The notes: generated from the sequence alone by a model not told the origin. DNA of 64,000 bases from Pseudoflavonifractor sp050943825 (GCF_050943825.1 NZ_JBMNPX010000001.1:310001-374000), one strand, 5' to 3'; positions 9,074 to 18,130 are shown, counted from the stretch's first letter. Program-made: numbers and translations.

Positions 9074-11029
9074 TTAATACAGCTTTGCACCCGCAGGAAT
9101 ACGGTCATCCACCATCAGCAGGTTCAGGCCCTCGTGGCCATCCTCTTCGTGCACAGCGGAAATCAGCATGCCGCAGGAGTCAATTCCCATCATCTTGCGG
9201 GGAGGCAGATTGACGATGGCAATGGCGGTCTTGCCCACCAGCTGCTCAGGCTCATAGTACTCGTGAATGCCGCTGAGAATCACGCGGTCGGTACCGGTGC
9301 CGTCGTCCAGCACGAACTTCAGCAGCTTCTTGCTCTTGGGCACCGCAGAGCACTCCTTGATCTTCACAGCCCGGAAGTCGGACTTGGAGAAGGTCTCAAA
9401 GTCCACCATCTCCTCAAACAGAGGCTCGATCTTCACGTTGGAGAAATCAATCTTCTCTGCGGAAGCGGCAGCAGGCTCAGCCTTGGCAGCAGCCTGCCCG
9501 GCCTTTTCCGCCTTGGCAACGTTATCGGAGGCCAGAGGCTTCATTGTGGGGAACAGAATCACGTCCCGGATGGTGTCGGAGTTGGTGAGCATCATCACGC
9601 AGCGGTCAATGCCGATGCCCAGGCCGCCCGTGGGGGGCAGACCATACTCCAGGGCGGTGAGGAAGTCCTCATCCATCATGCCGGCCTCGTCGTCGCCCTT
9701 GGCGCGAGCCTCCACTTCCTTCTGGAAACGGCCGCGCTGGTCGATGGGGTCGTTGAGCTCAGAAAAAGCGTTGCCCATCTCACTGTGGCAGATAAACAGC
9801 TCAAACCGCTCGGTAAGACGGGGGTCCTTGGGAGACCGCTTGGCCAGGGGGGACACGTCCACAGGATGCATCGTAATGAAGGTGGGCTGAATCAGCTTCT
9901 CCTCCACCTTCTGGTCAAAGCACTCGTACAGGGCATTACCCCAGGTGGGTTCCTTGCTCTCGGGCAGCTCCACACCGATGGCCTTGGCAGCAGCCACGGC
10001 CTCCTCGTCAGAGGTGATGGCCATAAAGTCGATGCCGCAGTACTGCTTCACCGCCTCGTGCATAGGCAGACGGGGCCAGCCGGGTGTCAGGTCGATATGC
10101 TCCCCCTGCCAGTCCAGCTCATAGGTGCCCAGAATCTTCTGTGCAGCAGAGGACAGCAGCTCCTCAAACAGGTCCATCATGTCGTTGAAGTCCGCAAAGG
10201 CCTGGTAGAGCTCCACGGAGGTGAACTCAGGGTTGTGCTTGGGGTCCATGCCCTCGTTGCGGAAGATACGGCCAATCTCATACACCCGGTCCATGCCGCC
10301 CACAATCAGCCGCTTCAGGGGCAGCTCAGTGGCGATACGCATGTACATGTCGATGTCCAGGGTGTTGTGATGGGTGATGAAGGGCCGGGCGGTGGCGCCG
10401 CCGGAGATGGTGTTGAGCACAGGGGTCTCAACCTCCATATAGCCCCGGTTGTCCAGGAAGTCCCGGACGTGCTTGATAAACCGGGAGCGCACCACAAAGG
10501 CCTGGCGCACCTCGGGGTTGACAATCAGGTCCACATACCGCTGGCGGTAGCGGGTCTCCTTGTCGGTCAGGCCGTGGAACTTCTCAGGCAGAGGCCGGAG
10601 GGACTTGGAAAGGAGTGTAACCTTCGTCGCCTTAACAGAGATCTCGCCCCGCTTGGTACGGAAGGCCTCGCCCTCCACGCCGACGATATCGCCGATGTCC
10701 ACCTTTTTGAACCGGGCGAAGGGCTCCTCCCCCAGCTCATCAATACGGACGTACAGCTGGATGCGGCCCTGGACGTCCTGCAGGTCGCAGAACATGGCTT
10801 TACCCATGCCGCGTTTGGACATGAGCCGCCCGGCCACGGAGACCGTCTGACCTTCCATGGTCTCAAAGTTATCCTTGATCTCCTGGGAGTGGGCGGTCAC
10901 GCTGTACTTAGTCTGCTGGAAGGGGTCCATCCCCGCGTCCTGCAGCTCCTTCAGCTTGTCCCGGCGAATCTGGAGAAGCTCCGAAAGGGACTGCTCCTCC
11001 TGAACGGGGGCGTTGGTATTCTCTGTCAT
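9074..11029 (-). CDS. lysS: Lysyl-tRNA synthetase with C-terminal tRNA-binding domain
   Basis: Charges tRNA-Lys with lysine (class II enzyme). The first 500 residues are a normal LysRS: an N-terminal OB-fold anticodon-binding domain, then a catalytic domain with motif 2 (FRNEGMDPKHNPEFT) and motif 3 (GGLGIGIDR). An Ala/Glu-rich linker joins an extra domain of about 105 residues (about 545-651) of the EMAP-II/Trbp111 type, the general tRNA-binding module usually seen at the end of bacterial MetRS. This brings the length to 651 instead of the usual 490-510. It is the second gene after greA in one operon. The extra domain probably raises tRNA affinity without changing specificity (inference). 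Confidence 0.96.
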   Translation of the reverse strand: MTENTNAPVQEEQSLSELLQIRRDKLKELQDAGMDPFQQTKYSVTAHSQEIKDNFETMEGQTVSVAGRLMSKRGMGKAMFCDLQDVQGRIQLYVRIDELGEEPFARFKKVDIGDIVGVEGEAFRTKRGEISVKATKVTLLSKSLRPLPEKFHGLTDKETRYRQRYVDLIVNPEVRQAFVVRSRFIKHVRDFLDNRGYMEVETPVLNTISGGATARPFITHHNTLDIDMYMRIATELPLKRLIVGGMDRVYEIGRIFRNEGMDPKHNPEFTSVELYQAFADFNDMMDLFEELLSSAAQKILGTYELDWQGEHIDLTPGWPRLPMHEAVKQYCGIDFMAITSDEEAVAAAKAIGVELPESKEPTWGNALYECFDQKVEEKLIQPTFITMHPVDVSPLAKRSPKDPRLTERFELFICHSEMGNAFSELNDPIDQRGRFQKEVEARAKGDDEAGMMDEDFLTALEYGLPPTGGLGIGIDRCVMMLTNSDTIRDVILFPTMKPLASDNVAKAEKAGQAAAKAEPAAASAEKIDFSNVKIEPLFEEMVDFETFSKSDFRAVKIKECSAVPKSKKLLKFVLDDGTGTDRVILSGIHEYYEPEQLVGKTAIAIVNLPPRKMMGIDSCGMLISAVHEEDGHEGLNLLMVDDRIPAGAKLY

Positions 11030-11105
11030 ACTCCTTGCTCCTTATCTTATGGCCGGTTCCTCCCGGCCTCTCTTATGTTTTTCCGCTGGGGCTGTGGGCC
11101 CCGGC

Positions 11106-11579
11106 TTACTTGCTGATGGACAGCACCCTATAATGCAGAGCGCCGGCGGGGGCCTCTACCACCACGTCCTCGCCCACGCACTTGCCCAGCAGAGCCCGGC
11201 CGAAGGGAGAGTCCTCGGAGATGCGGCCGTTCATGGGGTCGGCCTCCTGAGAGCCCACCACCTCGTAGTCCAGCTCTTCGTCAAACTCCACGTCCAGCAC
11301 CTTCAGCTTGCTGCCCAGGCGGACAGTCTTGCCGTCGTGAACCTCTTCCTCGATGACCACACAGTTCTCCAGGATGTTCTCCACCTCGGCAATCCGGGAG
11401 TAGAGCTTGCCCTGCTCGTTCTTGGCCTCGTCGTACTCGCTGTTCTCGCTCAGGTCGCCGAAGGAACGGGCCTCCTTAATCTGCTCGGCTACCTCTTTCT
11501 CACGAACAGTCTTTAGATAGACCAGCTCGTCTTTCAGTTCCTTGAAGCGCTCAGGGCTGAGCTTAAATTCTTTCGCCAT
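11106..11579 (-). CDS. greA: Transcription elongation factor GreA
   Basis: 157 residues with the GreA layout: an N-terminal coiled coil bearing the acidic tip DLSENSEYDEAK (about residues 42-53), which enters the RNA polymerase secondary channel to stimulate cleavage of backtracked RNA, and a C-terminal FKBP-like domain. ATG at 11579 is preferred; a GTG at 11591 is too close to the AAAGG ribosome site. It is transcribed from a consensus promoter at 11707-11735 with a leader of about 120 bases containing a CACTAT/ATAGTG hairpin, and lysS follows 76 bases downstream. Confidence 0.95.
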   Translation of the reverse strand: MAKEFKLSPERFKELKDELVYLKTVREKEVAEQIKEARSFGDLSENSEYDEAKNEQGKLYSRIAEVENILENCVVIEEEVHDGKTVRLGSKLKVLDVEFDEELDYEVVGSQEADPMNGRISEDSPFGRALLGKCVGEDVVVEAPAGALHYRVLSISK

Positions 11580-11706
11580 GCTGCTGCGCACACCTTTCCG
11601 TTTTCAGAAGATTTCAACTGTGAATGAGACCGGGCGGCGCTGCCGGGGTCGGTCCCTATTTTTGCGTATAAGAAAAATACACTATCTCGCAATAGTGACG
11701 TTACGT

Positions 11707-11735
11707 ATTATAGGTATTTTACAAGGTTCTGTCAA
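11707..11735 (-). promoter_or_regulatory. Consensus promoter of greA-lysS
   Basis: TTGACA (11730-11735) and TATAAT (11707-11712) on the minus strand with exactly 17 bases between. The -35 lies inside the last codons of the upstream gene (11719-12471). Confidence 0.92.
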
Positions 11736-12471
11736 GGGCTTTTCCCTTCTCGTCCCTCTGTTTCGCGAAATTTCCAGCCATAATCACATGCGGTTTTGTC
11801 AGGTATCCCTCCTCCCAAAGGGCAGCCGTCAGGGGCAGTGAAGCCAGCCCTTCGGGGACAGGCTGTTCAGGCCCCAGCGAGAGCCCCAGAAGCGAAAGAG
11901 AAGGTCCGTGGAGCACCATAACCGGTTCCCCGTGGTTTTCGCCGGACACAGGAGAAAATTCCAGCGTCAGGGCAGGCTGTTCCCGCTCCAATACCGGGAG
12001 CCCGAACTCACGGCGCAGATAATCCGCCAGTTCCCCGCCTCCGGACGGCGCGCATACCGCAACGCCCCGTACACGGGCGCACAGCGCCACCGCAGCCTGG
12101 AAAAATGGTCTGGACACCCGTCCGCCACGCAGCGCCACCACCGCCCGCTCAGGCGGACAGAGCCCGCCTTCCAGCGCCGCCAGCGCCAGCTCCGCCGCCA
12201 TAGTCTGACACATGGGGCCCGGATCTACACCCTTCAGCCCTTGGGCCTCCAGCCGCTCCCAGCAGGAAAAGTCGGAGGCTGTCAGTACCCGGCGGACTCC
12301 CGCCTCCCTCAGGCGGCGGGCTGCGCGGTCAATCCGGCGCTCCAGCCGCTTCTCATGCCGCCCGGACTGCCCCGGAATCGACACCCGGAGCAGGGACAGC
12401 CCCAGCACCTCATACCTGTCCACAACCGTTTTCCAGCCCTTTTCTCCGGTCAGCACCACATGCCCCAACAT
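11719..12471 (-). CDS. Uncharacterised protein of 250 residues
   Basis: I do not recognise a family. Start at ATG 12471 is set by GGAGG 9 bases upstream; in-frame codons further up would place the ribosome site inside the gene. The protein is soluble, Leu/Arg/Gly-rich, has no signal peptide or membrane helix, and shows an alternating hydrophobic-strand/helix pattern suggesting a Rossmann-like alpha/beta fold: an Arg-rich helix (about 45-65), then strand RRVLTASDF, and later strand RAVVALRGG and RGVAVCAPSGGGELADYL, where Gly-rich turns could bind a nucleotide or anion. It reads toward greA, whose promoter overlaps its 3' end. Function is open. Confidence 0.75.
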   Translation of the reverse strand: MLGHVVLTGEKGWKTVVDRYEVLGLSLLRVSIPGQSGRHEKRLERRIDRAARRLREAGVRRVLTASDFSCWERLEAQGLKGVDPGPMCQTMAAELALAALEGGLCPPERAVVALRGGRVSRPFFQAAVALCARVRGVAVCAPSGGGELADYLRREFGLPVLEREQPALTLEFSPVSGENHGEPVMVLHGPSLSLLGLSLGPEQPVPEGLASLPLTAALWEEGYLTKPHVIMAGNFAKQRDEKGKALDRTL

Positions 12472-12659
12472 CCCAATTCCTCCAACAGCCCATGTCACCG
12501 AGAGTATATTCCCCGCCCTGCCTTTAAATGCTCCTTACAATTCTTTACCGTCTCTTTTCCCTTGTTTACCTTTTTCAGATAGCAGGTCCCTTCTGAAATA
12601 GCTATGATTAGGTCCGGTTCCAAGTTCATCTACAAGACACCGAATGGAGGAAATTCGAA

Positions 12660-14240
12660 ATGAAGCTCAAACGTTCCCTGACCCTCACTCTGGCCGCCGC
12701 CACACTCTCCGGCATGCTGGCCGGCTGCGGCAGCACCACCACCGGTCAGGAGACTCCCCCCGCGTCCACCCCCTCTCAGCCCACAGTTCAGCAGCTCTCC
12801 GCCGAGACCGAGCAGACCGTCAAGACTCCCAAGTATGTCTTCCTCTTCATCGGCGACGGCATGAGCTATCCTCAGATTCAGTCCACCTCCGATTTCCTGG
12901 GCGCGCTGAATGACGAGGACTACTGGCAGGCCGCTCCCAGCCTGGACGATAACCAGGGCGCTATTCTGGACGGCCCCGAGTATCTCAACTTCATGAACTT
13001 CGAGGCTGCCGGTTCCGCCGTCACCTTTGACTCCAACTCCTTCGCCCCCGACTCCGCCTCTACTGCCACCTCTATCTCCACCGGTCACAAGACCTACTCC
13101 GGCTCCATCAACGTGGACGAGACCGGCACCGTGGCCTATGAGACCATCGCCGAGCAGCTGAAGGCCCAGAAGGACTACAAGATCGGCGTCATCAGCTCCG
13201 TCAACCTGAACCACGCCACTCCCGCCGCCTTCTACGCCCACCAGGCCAGCCGCAGCAGCTACTACGAGATCGGCCTGGAGCTGATTGACTCCGGCTTCGA
13301 TTACTTCGCCGGCGGCGGCCTGCTCAAGCCCACCGGCTCCGAGGGCGACCAGGCCGACCTGTACGACCTGGCCACTGAGGCCGGCTACAAGGTGGTCAAG
13401 ACCCAGGCCGAGGCTGAGGCTGTCTCCGCCGAGGACGGCAAGGTCATCCTTATCGACGAGCACCTGGCCGACGGCGACGCCATGGCCTACGAGGTGGACC
13501 GCACCGACGACATGTGGTCCCTGGCCGACTACGTGGAAAAGGGCATTGAGGTTCTGGACAACGACAACGGCTTCTTCATGATGTGCGAGGGCGGCAAGAT
13601 CGACTGGGCCTGCCACGCCAACGACGCCGCCTCCGCCATCCACGACACCCAGGCCCTGGCTGACGCTGTCCAGGTGGCCGTGGACTTCGCCGAAGAGCAC
13701 CCCGAGGAGACCCTTATCCTGGTCACCGGCGACCACGAGACCGGCGGTATGACCATCGGCTTCGCCGGCACCGACTACGACACCTATCTGGACCTGCTGG
13801 AGAACCAGAAGATCTCCTACGCCAAGTTTGACAGCGACTACGTGGCCGCCTACAAGGAGAACAAGACCTCCTTCGAGGACGTGCTCAAGGACATCGAGGC
13901 GCTCTTCGGGCTGAAGACCCAGGGCGAGGAGGGCGACAAGCTGGTGCTCACCGCCTATGAGCAGGAGCAGCTGCGCGCTGCCTACGAGAAGAGCATCAAC
14001 GGCACCGCCGCCAGCCAGTATGAGCAGGAGGAGTATGTGCTCTACGGTACCTACGAGCCCCTGAGCGTCACCATCACCCACATCATCAACAACAAGGCCG
14101 GTATTTCCTTCACCTCTTACAGCCACACCGGTCTGCCCGTGGCCGTGCTGGCCCACGGCGTCAACGCCGAGGTGTTCAACGGCTACTACGACAACACCGA
14201 GATTTACAACAAGCTGGCAGACATGCTGGGCGTTGCCTGA
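12660..14240 (+). CDS. Alkaline phosphatase, lipoprotein (PhoA family)
   Basis: A 526-residue secreted phosphomonoesterase. The signal peptide ends in lipobox LAGC (Cys23), so it should be anchored to the outer face of the membrane. PhoA-type active-site features are visible: metal ligand in FIGDG (Asp66), nucleophile Ser132 in PDSASTATS followed by TGHKT, and the metal site TGDHETGG around residue 355. A GGAGG lies 8 bases before the start. Two TTTACC repeats 21 bases apart (12544 and 12565) upstream could be a Pho-type operator, but that is weak. It releases phosphate from organic esters for uptake. The codon choice is very C-ending (highly expressed type). Confidence 0.93.
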   Translation: MKLKRSLTLTLAAATLSGMLAGCGSTTTGQETPPASTPSQPTVQQLSAETEQTVKTPKYVFLFIGDGMSYPQIQSTSDFLGALNDEDYWQAAPSLDDNQGAILDGPEYLNFMNFEAAGSAVTFDSNSFAPDSASTATSISTGHKTYSGSINVDETGTVAYETIAEQLKAQKDYKIGVISSVNLNHATPAAFYAHQASRSSYYEIGLELIDSGFDYFAGGGLLKPTGSEGDQADLYDLATEAGYKVVKTQAEAEAVSAEDGKVILIDEHLADGDAMAYEVDRTDDMWSLADYVEKGIEVLDNDNGFFMMCEGGKIDWACHANDAASAIHDTQALADAVQVAVDFAEEHPEETLILVTGDHETGGMTIGFAGTDYDTYLDLLENQKISYAKFDSDYVAAYKENKTSFEDVLKDIEALFGLKTQGEEGDKLVLTAYEQEQLRAAYEKSINGTAASQYEQEEYVLYGTYEPLSVTITHIINNKAGISFTSYSHTGLPVAVLAHGVNAEVFNGYYDNTEIYNKLADMLGVA

Positions 14241-14266
14241 TTACTCCCTTCCTCTCCCCATAAAAA

Positions 14267-14305
14267 AGCAGACGGATGCGGCAGATACTGCCGCATCCGT
14301 CTGCT
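14267..14305. terminator. Strong hairpin between phosphatase and YibE/F genes
   Basis: A perfect 18-base stem with a 3-base loop (arms 14267-14284 and 14288-14305). The A6 tract lies on its left side, so a U tract follows it only on minus-strand transcripts, opposite to both flanking genes. Confidence 0.6.
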
Positions 14306-14331
14306 GATACAGAAAGGATGTCCTCGTCAAT

Positions 14332-15501
14332 ATGAATTCCCTTCTCCGAGACCCGGCCAAACGCCGCTACTACGCCCCTGTGGCCCTGTGCCTGCTGCTC
14401 ATTGTGGTCCTGATGCTCCTGCCCACCGGGTATGAGGACGCCGTGCAGTATCAGGAGGCGGATCGCTGCTCCGCTCTGGTGGTGAGCGTGGACAACTCCA
14501 CCATTATCGACACCGGACTGGTCCGCTCCGGCGAGCAGCGCTGTACCCTGGAGCTGCTGGGCGGCCGCTTCAAGGGCCAGACCACCGTGGGCGTCAACAT
14601 GCTCAACGGGTCGGTGGAGCAGGACAAGCTCTTCTCCCCCGGAGACAAGGCCCTGGTGGTGGTAAGCTTCTCGGAGGACGGCATCACCAACGTGACCATG
14701 ATCGACCATGACCGCATGGGCGCTGAGGCTCTGCTCGCCCTGCTATTTGCCGCGCTGCTCATCCTCTTTGCCGGACGCACCGGCATCCGGGCCATCCTCT
14801 CCTTCGTCCTCACCATCCTGATGCTGTGGAAGGTTCTGGTCCCCCTCTATCTCAAGGGCTGGAACCCCATCCTCATCGGCCTGGCCATCACTCTGGGTTT
14901 GACCATCCTGATCATCTCTCTGGTCTACGGATTTGACCGCCGCTCCCTGTCCGCCGTGTCCGGCGCCTCCCTGGGCATTCTGGTGACCTGTCTGCTGGGC
15001 GCCCTCTTCACCGACCTGTTCAAAATCCACGGCGCCGTCATGCAGAGCTCCGAGAGCCTGCTCTACGCCGGGTACCAGGACCTAAACCTGACCCGGATTT
15101 TCATGGCCTCCATCTTTATCGGCGCCTCCGGCGCGGTGATGGACCTGTCCGTGGACATCACCTCCGCCGTCAACGAGGTGGTGGAGAAGCGGCCCGATAT
15201 TAGCTGGAAGGAGGCCGTCAAGTCCGGTATGAATGTGGGCCGGGCCGCCATGGGCACCATGACCACCACCCTGCTGCTGGCCTACTCCGGCGGCTATGTA
15301 GCCCTTCTCATGGTCTTTATGGCCCAGGGTACGCCGGTACAGCACATCATCAATTACAAATACGTGGCTGCTGAGATCATCCATACGGTAGTGGGCTCCT
15401 TCGGCCTGGTCACCGTGGCGCCCTTTACCGCCCTCACCAGCGGCTGGCTTCTGACCAGAAAGGGAGCCCACGTTCTTCCTGCCGTATCCACCGAACAGTA
15501 A
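14332..15501 (+). CDS. YibE/F family membrane protein
   Basis: 389 residues. A first membrane helix (about 15-32) precedes an extracellular beta-rich domain of about 90 residues (about 40-125) and then about seven membrane helices. This is the YibE/F-like family of Firmicutes, of unknown biochemical role; its distant resemblance to transporters is only suggestive. AGAAAGGATG upstream serves as a ribosome site. It follows the alkaline phosphatase gene in the same direction, separated by a hairpin. It may be transcribed by read-through or from a promoter I could not define. Confidence 0.88.
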   Translation: MNSLLRDPAKRRYYAPVALCLLLIVVLMLLPTGYEDAVQYQEADRCSALVVSVDNSTIIDTGLVRSGEQRCTLELLGGRFKGQTTVGVNMLNGSVEQDKLFSPGDKALVVVSFSEDGITNVTMIDHDRMGAEALLALLFAALLILFAGRTGIRAILSFVLTILMLWKVLVPLYLKGWNPILIGLAITLGLTILIISLVYGFDRRSLSAVSGASLGILVTCLLGALFTDLFKIHGAVMQSSESLLYAGYQDLNLTRIFMASIFIGASGAVMDLSVDITSAVNEVVEKRPDISWKEAVKSGMNVGRAAMGTMTTTLLLAYSGGYVALLMVFMAQGTPVQHIINYKYVAAEIIHTVVGSFGLVTVAPFTALTSGWLLTRKGAHVLPAVSTEQ

Positions 15502-15505
15502 CAGC

Positions 15506-15537
15506 AAAGCGGCCGTCTCAGACGAGACGGCCGCTTT
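15506..15537. terminator. Bidirectional terminator
   Basis: 14-base perfect stem (15506-15519 with 15524-15537), loop AGAC, with a T-rich right flank and A-rich left flank. It sits between the convergent YibE/F and S41 peptidase genes and serves both. Confidence 0.9.
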
Positions 15538-15540
15538 CTT

Positions 15541-16713
15541 TTATTCGCTTACGCCCAACAGTTCCAGCGCGGCCTGAAGCTGGCCGTCCTGGTCATGGGG
15601 CAGCTGTCCTGCCAGCAGCAGCTGGCTCTCCTCCTCGGAGAGATACACCTCCCGGTCCAGCGTGACACCGGTACCGATGAGGGAGACGCCGTTTCCGGTA
15701 AAATACTTCTCCGTGGAGATGCCCAGGCCACCGCCGCCGGGCAACGGGAAGGTCTGCTGGGAGTAACCCTTGCCGGAGGTAGGCTCGCCTACGATGACCC
15801 CCACCCCCTGCTCCTGAAGCTCGGCGCCGAAGAACTCGGCAGCAGAGTAGGTGTCAGCGTTGACCAGTGTGGCCATGGGCAGGTCGATGCAGTGGGCGTC
15901 CGAGTTGGTCACCCGCTCGTTGCCGTCCCGGTCCTGCTGGCGGAAGATAGGGCCCTCGGGCAGCAGGTAGTCCAGCATCTCGGTGAGCTCATCCAGATAG
16001 CCGCCGCCGTTGTTGCGCATATCGAACACCAGCGCCGTGGCCCCCTGGGCCACCAGGTTGTCCACCGCCTCCTTCACGCCGTCGGCGCTGCGGCGGTAGA
16101 AGTTCTTCACCTGAATATAGCCCACGCCGCTCTCCAGCAGCTCATAATCCACCGGGTCAGTCTCCAGCTGGGCGCGGGTGGCGGTTACTGTCCGGACACT
16201 GCCGTCAGCGCCCTTGACCTCCAGCTCCACACTGGTGCCCATCTCGCCCTGAATCAGATTGGCGCCGTCATAGCGGGCATCCCCAGCCAGGGAAGTGCCG
16301 TCCACGGCGATGATGATATCTCCCACCTGAAGTCCGGCCTGGTCGGCAGGCCCGTCCTCAGTGATGCCGATGACCGTAAGGCCCTCCTCACTGGTATAGT
16401 TGACGGTCACGCCGATACCGGTATATACATTCTGGCGGCGCTCCTGGGTGGATGCGTAGCTCTCCGGGTCCAGGTAGTAGGACCAGCGGTCATTCAGACC
16501 GGACACCATGCCGTTCATGGCCGCGTCCACCACCTCGCTCTCCTCGTACTCGCCCACGAAACGGGTGTTGATCAGGGCCAGACCCTCCAGCAGGGTGAGC
16601 CCCTGGGGACCGATGAACGCCCAGGCGGCCAGCGCCACACCGCCAAGGGTCACCACCAGAGTAATCACCACGGCCAGAATCAGGGTCAGCGGGGAAAAAC
16701 GTTTCTTTGTCAT
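15541..16713 (-). CDS. ctpA: C-terminal processing peptidase, S41 family (CtpA)
   Basis: A 390-residue membrane-anchored serine peptidase. One N-terminal helix (about 8-30), a short cap, a PDZ domain (about 95-180, with GIGVTVNY and DGPADQAGL) and the S41 protease domain with DMRNNGGGYLDE. The catalytic Ser290 is in ADTYSAAEF and Lys315 in TSGKGYSQQ, the Ser-Lys dyad of CtpA/CtpB. Such enzymes trim envelope or sporulation proteins. It lies after the ftsE-ftsX-M23 genes, a common Clostridial arrangement, but a hairpin at 16764-16799 separates it, so its level may depend on read-through. AAGGAAG precedes the ATG. Confidence 0.95.
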   Translation of the reverse strand: MTKKRFSPLTLILAVVITLVVTLGGVALAAWAFIGPQGLTLLEGLALINTRFVGEYEESEVVDAAMNGMVSGLNDRWSYYLDPESYASTQERRQNVYTGIGVTVNYTSEEGLTVIGITEDGPADQAGLQVGDIIIAVDGTSLAGDARYDGANLIQGEMGTSVELEVKGADGSVRTVTATRAQLETDPVDYELLESGVGYIQVKNFYRRSADGVKEAVDNLVAQGATALVFDMRNNGGGYLDELTEMLDYLLPEGPIFRQQDRDGNERVTNSDAHCIDLPMATLVNADTYSAAEFFGAELQEQGVGVIVGEPTSGKGYSQQTFPLPGGGGLGISTEKYFTGNGVSLIGTGVTLDREVYLSEEESQLLLAGQLPHDQDGQLQAALELLGVSE

Positions 16714-16763
16714 TGAGATGCTTCCTTTCAGGGTGGAGATTGTACGGATACGTTATAAAAATA

Positions 16764-16799
16764 GGGAGCGGGTGGGGATTGTCTCCCCCGCCCGCTCCC
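16764..16799 (-). terminator. Terminator or attenuator after the M23 gene
   Basis: GC-rich stem of about 15 pairs with one G-T pair (16764-16778 with 16784-16799), followed by TATTTTTAT on the minus strand. Confidence 0.75.
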
Positions 16800-16822
16800 G
16801 TCTTAAGCATATTCTCCCGTTA

Positions 16823-18103
16823 TCAGGTGTTGTACTGGCGATAGAAAGGCAGATCAGGCCAGTACTGCTCCGGGTCCACTCGGGTGCCGTTGACCCGGAT
16901 CTCCAGGTGCAGATGGTTGCCGGTGGAGTTGCCGGTGGAGCCCACATAGCCGATAACATCGCCCTGGCTGACCACGTCGCCCACGCTCACCGCACGGCTG
17001 CTCATATGGGCATAGAGGCTGGCGGTGCCGTCGCCGTGGCTGATGACAACGTAGTTGCCATAGGAACTGCCGTACTCCGAGATGGTGACCACGCCGCTCT
17101 TGACCGCCTTGATGGGCGTGCCGTAGGGCGCGGCGATATCCGTACCGGTATGGCTGTGGGGCCGGCCGGTGATGGGGTGAATCCGGTAACCAAAGGCAGA
17201 GGTCAGGGTCATGCAGCTGGTGGGCAACGGGTAGAGCCAGCCGTTGCTGACAGTAAACTGAATCTGGTTCTGCCGGATCAGTTCCTCCAGCTCCGCCTCC
17301 CGCTGGGCAATCTCGTCGTTAACCCGGGCCTCCTCAGCGGCCTGCTGCTCCAGCAGGCGCTCATACTCGGCCACATCGTCCTCCAGGTTCTTCAGCACCT
17401 GGGCGGCCTCCTCCACCTTGACGGCCTGGTCCGCCCGCTGCTGGTCCAACAGGGTTTTCTGATTGGCCTGCTCGGTCCGGGAGCTCTCCAGCGCGGCAAG
17501 CGCGTCGGCCACCGCCTGGCGGTCCGCCTTGAGCTGCTCAATCACTGCATTGTCGTAGTCCATCACATCCTGGACAAAAACCAGCTTATCCAGCATATCG
17601 GAAAAGCTGCTGGCGTTGAAGAGAATGGCCCAGTAGGAGACAGTGCCGCCCTCCTCCATGGCCCGCACACGCTGGCAGAAGAGCTCATACTGGGCGGCCT
17701 CCTTGGCCTCCGCTTCCTCCAGATTAGCGGTCTCCTGCTCAATGAGCTGGTCATAATGGGCGATCATGCTCTCCGTGTTGGCAATCTGCTGGTCAATGTA
17801 GGCCAGCTCCTGGTCACGGAGCTGCTTCTCCTGCATGGCCTTATCCTTCTGGCCCTCGATCTGTTCCAGCTGGCTCTGAAGCTCCTCCTTCTTACTCTCT
17901 ACGTCGGAGGCGTTCCCCTTCAGGTCCTCAATCTGCTGCCGGAGCTCGTCCTCTGTCACGGCCTGTGCCGCCGGCATAGCCATGGTGAGGATGGGCAGGA
18001 GCAGGAGCAGCACCATCAGGCCGGCAAGTACCGCCATCAGGGTTCTTCTGGTATCCCAGTTTCTCTTCTTCCCCATCTTTCCGTTGTGCTGTTTCTGTGC
18101 CAT
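16823..18103 (-). CDS. Coiled-coil M23 peptidoglycan endopeptidase (EnvC-like)
   Basis: A 426-residue cell-wall enzyme. A cytoplasmic basic stretch and one signal anchor (about 22-48) lead to a long coiled coil (about 50-280, heptad Gln/Glu/Leu pattern), then an M23/LytM domain (about 310-415) with zinc ligands His in HSHTGTD and in HLHLEIRV, so the peptidase should be active, unlike E. coli EnvC. It should cut peptide cross-links. Its place immediately after ftsEX, whose complex activates coiled-coil hydrolases or activators in other bacteria (EnvC in E. coli, PcsB in streptococci, CwlO in Bacillus), argues that FtsX gates it. AAGGAGA precedes the start; 27 bases separate it from ftsX. Confidence 0.93.
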   Translation of the reverse strand: MAQKQHNGKMGKKRNWDTRRTLMAVLAGLMVLLLLLPILTMAMPAAQAVTEDELRQQIEDLKGNASDVESKKEELQSQLEQIEGQKDKAMQEKQLRDQELAYIDQQIANTESMIAHYDQLIEQETANLEEAEAKEAAQYELFCQRVRAMEEGGTVSYWAILFNASSFSDMLDKLVFVQDVMDYDNAVIEQLKADRQAVADALAALESSRTEQANQKTLLDQQRADQAVKVEEAAQVLKNLEDDVAEYERLLEQQAAEEARVNDEIAQREAELEELIRQNQIQFTVSNGWLYPLPTSCMTLTSAFGYRIHPITGRPHSHTGTDIAAPYGTPIKAVKSGVVTISEYGSSYGNYVVISHGDGTASLYAHMSSRAVSVGDVVSQGDVIGYVGSTGNSTGNHLHLEIRVNGTRVDPEQYWPDLPFYRQYNT

Positions 18104-18130
18104 GAGTATCTCCTTTTTATACGGTTCCCC

